A DNA stretch of 64,000 nucleotides, from contig NC_083605.1 in the NCBI RefSeq assembly GCF_029168945.1, forward strand, positions 39,879,280 through 39,943,279, read 5' to 3'. Numbering within the stretch: the stretch's first letter is position 1; each line of letters starts with the position of its first letter. The notes under the pieces are model-generated. The model saw only the letters and a list, made by a program, of their open reading frames with translations, did no database searches and was not told the DNA's origin. The DNA comes from Cannabis sativa (lineage: Eukaryota; Streptophyta; Magnoliopsida; Rosales; Cannabaceae). The position numbers and the translations under genes were made by a program. Positions 58,534-64,000 of the stretch are shown here, piece after piece.

Positions 58534-60324
58534 ACTGATGTGTTTTAGTGAATTATTATCCATTTGGATTATTAATTCTGGACTACTAACCTTGTTATTT
58601 TTCTTCTTATAGCTCAAGCTTCTTAAACTCGGATGCTATCTTAGCGAGTTGGATCTGAAAGCTGGATTGTGGATGGAGTTTGTCAAAGATAAAGAAGAAG
58701 CTCATTTTTTTTTGAATTAATTGTTTAATTTTTCAAACAATTTGGATTTCAAGTTTGAGATTTTATTCCCTGTTCTTTTCTCATAATTTTGCAAATAATT
58801 TTTTTTGGTTTATAATGAAGTTTTTTTAATAAATTGCAATCTATGAGTTGAGCTTCATTACTTTATCTTATAAATCAATTACCAATTATTATATTTATTA
58901 TGTTTGTATGTGTATGTGTTTTTTATTATTGATACAAATTCTATAGTTATTTAAACTCCTTATAGAGTTAATACTACATAAACACTAGAAATTATTTCTA
59001 TGTTTATGAATAATTGTTAATTCTAAAACAATTATTAAGAATTTGTTTAATAAAAAGATCTTTTGATCTGATAGGTGTGGAGAAAAGTTAAGAATAATAT
59101 GCAGTTCAACGATCTTTTATATCTAATGAACTCTGGATTATATTCAACTCCACATAATCTCTATTACACTTAGAGGATCATGATCTTTATAACCTTTAGG
59201 GGTGGATCATAATCTCTATATACTTAGGGGTGGACTTTATTCCACAGTACTCTTTGTGACACATAATTTCAAACATGGAAGTAATATAATAAATTAGCTA
59301 TTATCAGAATAAATCCTTGATCTTGATTATATGTTCCAGTTTCGGTTTACTGTTGTAATAAATAATGATACCAATAAAGTTCTTTGATAATGTATGACAT
59401 TACCTTAATTGAGTGGGAGAATATTAAAATTTTTTACCCATCTTCATTTGGTTGACACTTGTGATAGGAACATAAGAACACCTCTGATAAAATAAATCTA
59501 ACCATTCACGTGGATAGAAATAACTTATCAGAATTATGAGACTAAGATAGAAGAATTCTTGCATAGTCTATTCGAATGACTTGAGTCAAGATTTCTAATC
59601 CTCATAACATTTTATGGTATCTTAATTTGATTACTTAATCTCTAGCAAGTATTTTACACTTCAAATACTAGACTGCTATGTTGATGACCTAGTCTTAAAG
59701 AAATTTACTATTTCAGACTAAGAAAACAAGTCACAACGAGATATCCCTCAAAATAATAATAAGAGGCTAAAAATATTATTTAACCAGACATCTACTATTG
59801 AGTGGGAGCCATATGAGATGTAATCAAATGGGGAACATTAGGGGACGATCAAGAAAGATTTATGAAAGTTACCTATATGTTTAGATATTAAGGAACTATA
59901 CATTAGTAATCCTAATATCCACACCAATTCATTAAGAATTTAAGATGGTGGTTACTCTTGGGGTGGAGGAGTTGTCATAGAAGAGTGTAAAAATCCATCT
60001 ATAATAATTCAAGTTCCATCAGAGAAGATATAACTTTTTAAATTCGAAATTACCAGAAAGTTATTTTACTGAAGAAAATTCTACACTGCATCATCTCAAT
60101 TCCAAATTTTAAAATTTGAGAGATATGTCTTCTGTTTGTTCAGATGTACTTAATGTGCAGTAAGGATTTTAGTATCCCTTGATGAGTAAAGCATATAGTT
60201 AAGGATGTTTCATAAGTTTTATGAACCTGGTTCCAGAAATATGGGTGGATTCAAATATACTACACTTGATTAGAGGATCAAGGCGAAAGATTGATTGTAA
60301 TGCACAACTTGTTTTATGTTAGTG
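58534..60324 (+). pseudogene. Copia-B pol remnant, non-coding
   Basis: Aligns with 36,690-38,386 of Copia-A throughout, with the same missing parts and stop-rich frames. The tail 'ggttactcttggggtggagg' near 59,950 marks the RNase H end. Confidence 0.65.
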
Positions 60325-60336
60325 CAAGTGGGAGTT
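60325..60336 (+). promoter_or_regulatory. Copia-B polypurine tract
   Basis: CAAGTGGGAGTT directly before the 3' LTR. Confidence 0.7.
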
Positions 60337-61543
60337 TGTTGGGTTTTGTGCCCTAAATAGAACCCATTACAATCTGATTAGTTATCAATTTAGAATTTTG
60401 AAGTGATTTATGTTTACATGTATTTTACATGTTTATGGTTTAATATACATATTTAATATATAAACAAAATCAGTTAAATCCAGAACATATATTCATTCAC
60501 AATTACAGTATTGTCAATACAGTGGAATGTGATTGTGATTATATGATTCAAAAGACTTAGTCCCTGTTCATCAGTGTTATGGATTTACACTGATGTGATA
60601 ATCACCGATGAAGTATACTTACACTTGGAGTAAGTGTTATGTTCTTTCCAGGACATTGGTAAAGTATGCTAGTTTCGAATGTATGGAGTATACATTGGAC
60701 TGGACCGATATTGCACTTGGTCTAATTTAAGAATTCTCACTAAGTAAGGGTGAAATTGTAATTAAAAGGGTTTCTAGGTTTAATTATTAATTAAGAGACT
60801 TTGTATGTCTAATTAATAATTATTTTAAATGACAATATTATTTAATAATCTATTTTAGTTATTAAATAATTAGTTTTGGCATTTAAATGGTTAGAATTGG
60901 AAAAATGGCATTTTTAAAGAAATAGAAATAAAATTGAGGAAACTGCAAAATCCAAGTGAGGCCCAAGTCACACCATGGCCGGCCACTTCTTTGTGTGTTT
61001 CCCAATTATTATTTTCAATTTTAATTTCCAAGTAATTGCTAACCTAAACCTAGCAATAATAGGAAAGTGGTGGATCACACTAAATAAGGCAGTTAATCAA
61101 TTACACAGTAAAAGAGGAAACTGTTTATTTGGAAAGTTGAGCTCTCCCTTTCACTATATATTGCCGCCCCCTCTCTTCTTTTTTAAAAAAAAGCCTTTGT
61201 ATCACACGAAATCAAGAGAGAAAAGAGAGAGAAAATTTCGAATTCCTTGTGAGAGAGAAGTGCCCACACACAGCATACAGTACCTCAATCATAGATTGGA
61301 AGACTGTGAAGGATCACATCCATCTGAAGGACTTTCGGGCTCAGATCTTGATTATACTCTGCTACAGACAGGAATCAAGGGTTAGAGATCTGAGTGGAAG
61401 GAGACATATAATTCCGCTGCCATCACTGTAAGGTTTCTTAACTTTTATGTGTTTTTATTTATCGTTTTAGAAGTTCATATTTAGGTTGTTAAATCAACAT
61501 ACTTGTGAGTAGATCTAAGATCCTGGTAAAAATAATTCCAACA
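60337..61543 (+). repeat. Copia-B 3' LTR with internal deletion
   Basis: TGTTGGGTTTTGTGCCC to AATTCCAACA but only 1,207 bases. Near 60,720 sequence jumps from 'gatattgcacttgg' to 'tctaatttaagaattctc', skipping about 600 bases that other LTRs have. The 3' part matches the 5' LTR closely. Confidence 0.9.
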
Positions 61544-63043
61544 GTATACATCGGAAGGGACCGATATTGAACTTTGATTAGATATATTAGAATTTACCGT
61601 AATATCTATTCAATTCAATATCACCTGTTGATCCTAGATCAAATGATCTTAATCCTGATATGATTAGGTTCAATCTCAAGAGTGTTATTCGTGTTCTATG
61701 ATTTGTTAGTTAAGCCTACTTTTGGGTCAGGGTGATACATACATTTTGGGAACACGGTAGTGCAATTGAGTGGGAGCGCTAACATACATATGGAATCTAT
61801 AGCTTCTATCTGGCGAATAGAAAGTAAAGGATGATTTCCATCGAGCTTAACCAAACAAAAATAAATGGTGGAGTACTCATTTCACTTAGCTGAAATATCA
61901 TTTATACAGGGTTAAGTGTTTTAAGGATAAAATACATTGTAGGGTGTTACGGTAATTTAATCTCTTTACAGTGTAAATCATCTATATAGAGGATCATTGA
62001 TCACATTAGGATTATAACAATGGATAACTAATGACGTGTCTATATCATGGAACATATAGAGCGTTCTATATGACTGAGAGTGCAATTCCAAGTTCTAAGA
62101 GTGGATTCAATAAGGAATTATTAAGTTAGGGAATTTACTTGGTAAATTCGATTTGACTTATTGGAAGCTCTGTTATATAGACCCATGGTCCCCATACTAG
62201 TTGAGACCATACTGCTTGTAAGACTCAGTTAATTGATTTTAATTAATCAATTATAATTCTAAAAGTTAGACTATGTCTACTTTATGAATCTTCACTAAGC
62301 AAGGGCGAAATTGTAAAGAAAAGAGATTCTAGGTTTATTTATTAATTAATATATTTTATATGTCTTAATTAATAAATATATTAAGTGACAATATTATTTA
62401 ATAATTATTCTTAAGTTATTAAATAATTAGAATTGGCATTTGAATGGTTAAATTGGAAAACTGACATTTTTGGGAAAATGGGAATGGAAAATAACAAAAT
62501 GGGAAAGTTGCAAAGTGAGGCCCAATTTCCTTATATGGGCCGCCCACTATGCATAGGCTTTTACCATTTTATTTTTTCATTATTTTAATGCCATACAATT
62601 CTAACCTAAACCTAGAGGGCATTCTATAAATATAAAGTGTTGGCTTCAGGAAACTCATAACTTGCAAATTTGTTTCTTTCAGAAAAAGCTATGCGCCACT
62701 TTCTCTCTCTCTTTTCTTCTCTAAATTTTCGAAACCCTTGAGTGATGGAGTAGTGCCCACACACATCAAGTGGTACCTCAATCATAGTATGTAAGACTGT
62801 GGAAAATCAGCATCAAAGAAGGAGAGAAAGAGATCCAGATTCAGATCTTGACAATGCTCTGCTACAGAAAGGAATCAAGGGCTAGAGATATGAATGGAAG
62901 GAGTCATTATATTCCGCTGCACCCAATGTAAGGTTTTCTTAAACTCTTATGTGTTTATTTCATTATTTTAGAATTCATATAAGGATGTTAATCAAACATA
63001 CTTGGTAGTAAATCTAGATCGTGGTAAAATAATTTCCAATAGT
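61544..63043 (+). mobile_element. LTR-D, right part, hosting Copia-B and inserted in Copia-C
   Basis: Continues an LTR from 'gtatacatcggaagggaccg' to 'aatttccaata'; TATA-like TATAAATATA at 62,625. Its left part would lie beyond the Copia-B 5' LTR and is deleted. Beyond it copia pol sequence resumes, so it is an inserted (probably solo) LTR. Confidence 0.8.
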
Positions 63044-64000
63044 CAATACCATTTAGTTTTCTTAGACATAATTCACGGTACCTTGTCGTAATGGGAGGGT
63101 TTCTAGGAATCCACCTTATTGTGACTTGGAAGACACTAGTGATTAAAATCCATTGTGAGTTTAAACAAGTAATGGATTGTCAAGATAAGAAACTAAGAAG
63201 AAAGCCAGGAGAACTATGGTTTAATCCATTCACATGGAGTAACCTAAAGTTTTCTATTACAAGGACATAAAAGGAAATTTTCATTGATAAGTCTATTCAA
63301 TAGACTTAACAAAACTTCCTGTTCCTAGTATTATAGGTTTGAGTTTATCTAAACCTATGGCTTGTGGTATACCTGGTAATTACTTACTCTAATGCAAGCA
63401 ACTTACTTTAGTAAGATGCTGAAGCATTTTCTTTCCAATGGCAATCTATAGAAGCTTCACAACTTCTAAGCATAGATTTTATTTATCTAAGGAAAAGTCT
63501 CAACTATTCAAGAAAAGACAAAGCCATGGAAGAATTTCTTAAATCAACAGTGAGAGGTCTCAGATATGCTTTAGTATGCCTTAGACCAGACACCTGCCGT
63601 TGAGTGGGAGTAACGAGTAGGTATCAGATTAATCCAGGAGAGGAACATTGGAAGACAATCAAGTAAATCTTAAGATTAAGAAGAGGAACTATATGTTAGT
63701 CAATAAGGGTGTGTTTAAAACTCTTAGACTACACCACATCAGATTTCAAGACTTGCCTTTGTTTGTTGATAAGATGGTGATTACTCTGGGGGTGGAGTAG
63801 TGATTTTGGAGAAGTGTAAAAACCTATCTGAAATCTCTTTGTCTACCAGAAAGAGACTGAATGTTAAAGTTGCAGGAAATGTACTTATTTAGTCTAAGAA
63901 AAGTTCTATACATTTGTGGCACTGTTCCAACTTGCCTTAACTACTAGTGTTACTTCCTGAATAACAAAAATGTAGTTGCCAAAAGTATAGAATCCAGTAT
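63044..64000 (+). pseudogene. Copia-C: degenerate copia pol remnant, runs off the right edge
   Basis: Closely parallels 30,784-31,740 of Copia-2, from 'caataccatttag' onward through the RNase H debris near 63,600-63,800. Frames are closed by many stops. A separate copy of the gag-less lineage. Confidence 0.75.

Larger units (their letters stand above)
41725..61543 (+). mobile_element. Copia-B: gag-bearing copia-family element, multiply interrupted
   Basis: Order: 3' portion of 5' LTR, PBS, leader, gag, pol remnant, PPT, 3' LTR. The leader is split by the long-TIR element (43,809-53,483) and by an antisense solo LTR (55,549-57,345). The 5' LTR lost its first part in the Gypsy-2 event. The element ends inside another LTR (LTR-D), whose left half is gone. 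Confidence 0.85.

Overview
This is plant nuclear DNA, most likely from a eudicot. It is very AT-rich and is built almost entirely from nested transposable elements: Ty3/gypsy and Ty1/copia LTR retrotransposons, LINEs with plant-type ORF1 (DUF4283) and RNase H domains, a Helitron remnant, a long-TIR DNA transposon and a MITE. I see no rRNA, tRNA, CRISPR array or bacterial signal, and no intact host gene. The species cannot be fixed from the sequence alone.

Left part (1-9.1 kb). A decayed minus-strand LINE (LINE-A) runs off the left edge. Next come three unrelated host-gene fragments within 1.5 kb: a GT92 glycosyltransferase C-terminal half (+), the 5' end of a folylpolyglutamate synthase gene with its first intron (+), and the first exon of a SIP1-type aquaporin (-). 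Directly downstream is the N-terminal part of a multi-exon Helitron replicase gene, cut by a truncated copia-type LTR. This looks like DNA-level gene capture. A Helitron-type 3' terminus (short GC hairpin, then CTAG before a T) lies at 26,332, and almost everything between is later insertion.

Middle-left nest (9.06-26.3 kb). LINE-B (-) is split by a gypsy chromovirus (Gypsy-1, 9,964-23,820, TSD GAGTA). The 3' LTR of Gypsy-1 is split by a copia element (Copia-1, 16,195-23,420, TSD TTATG). LINE-B is also split by a solo copia LTR (23,999-25,854). Gypsy-1 has lost the end of its 5' LTR, the PBS, gag, protease and half of RT.

Middle (27-42 kb). Head-to-tail copia-family bodies are joined through LTRs. 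Copia-2 has pol remnants and no gag; Copia-A has a nearly intact gag ORF and a shrunken non-coding pol. They are followed by a 5'-truncated second gypsy copy (Gypsy-2) with a complete 2.45 kb LTR.

Right part (41.7-64 kb). Copia-B carries PBS, a very long leader, broken gag, pol remnant, PPT and 3' LTR. Its leader was hit by a 9.7 kb element with 240-bp TIRs and a 10-bp TSD. That element contains a MITE and a nearly full-length LINE (LINE-C), and LINE-C contains a solo LTR. A second solo LTR (minus) sits further along the same leader. Copia-B itself lies inside another LTR (LTR-D), which sits in a further copia body (Copia-C) that runs off the right edge.

Main points of interest: the capture cluster beside the Helitron gene; a gag-bearing, pol-less copia lineage with a 3.7 kb leader full of hairpin modules; in-frame stops that are mostly CAG to TAG (CHG) changes; and a chimeric Copia-1 carrying a second piece of its host LTR inside it.
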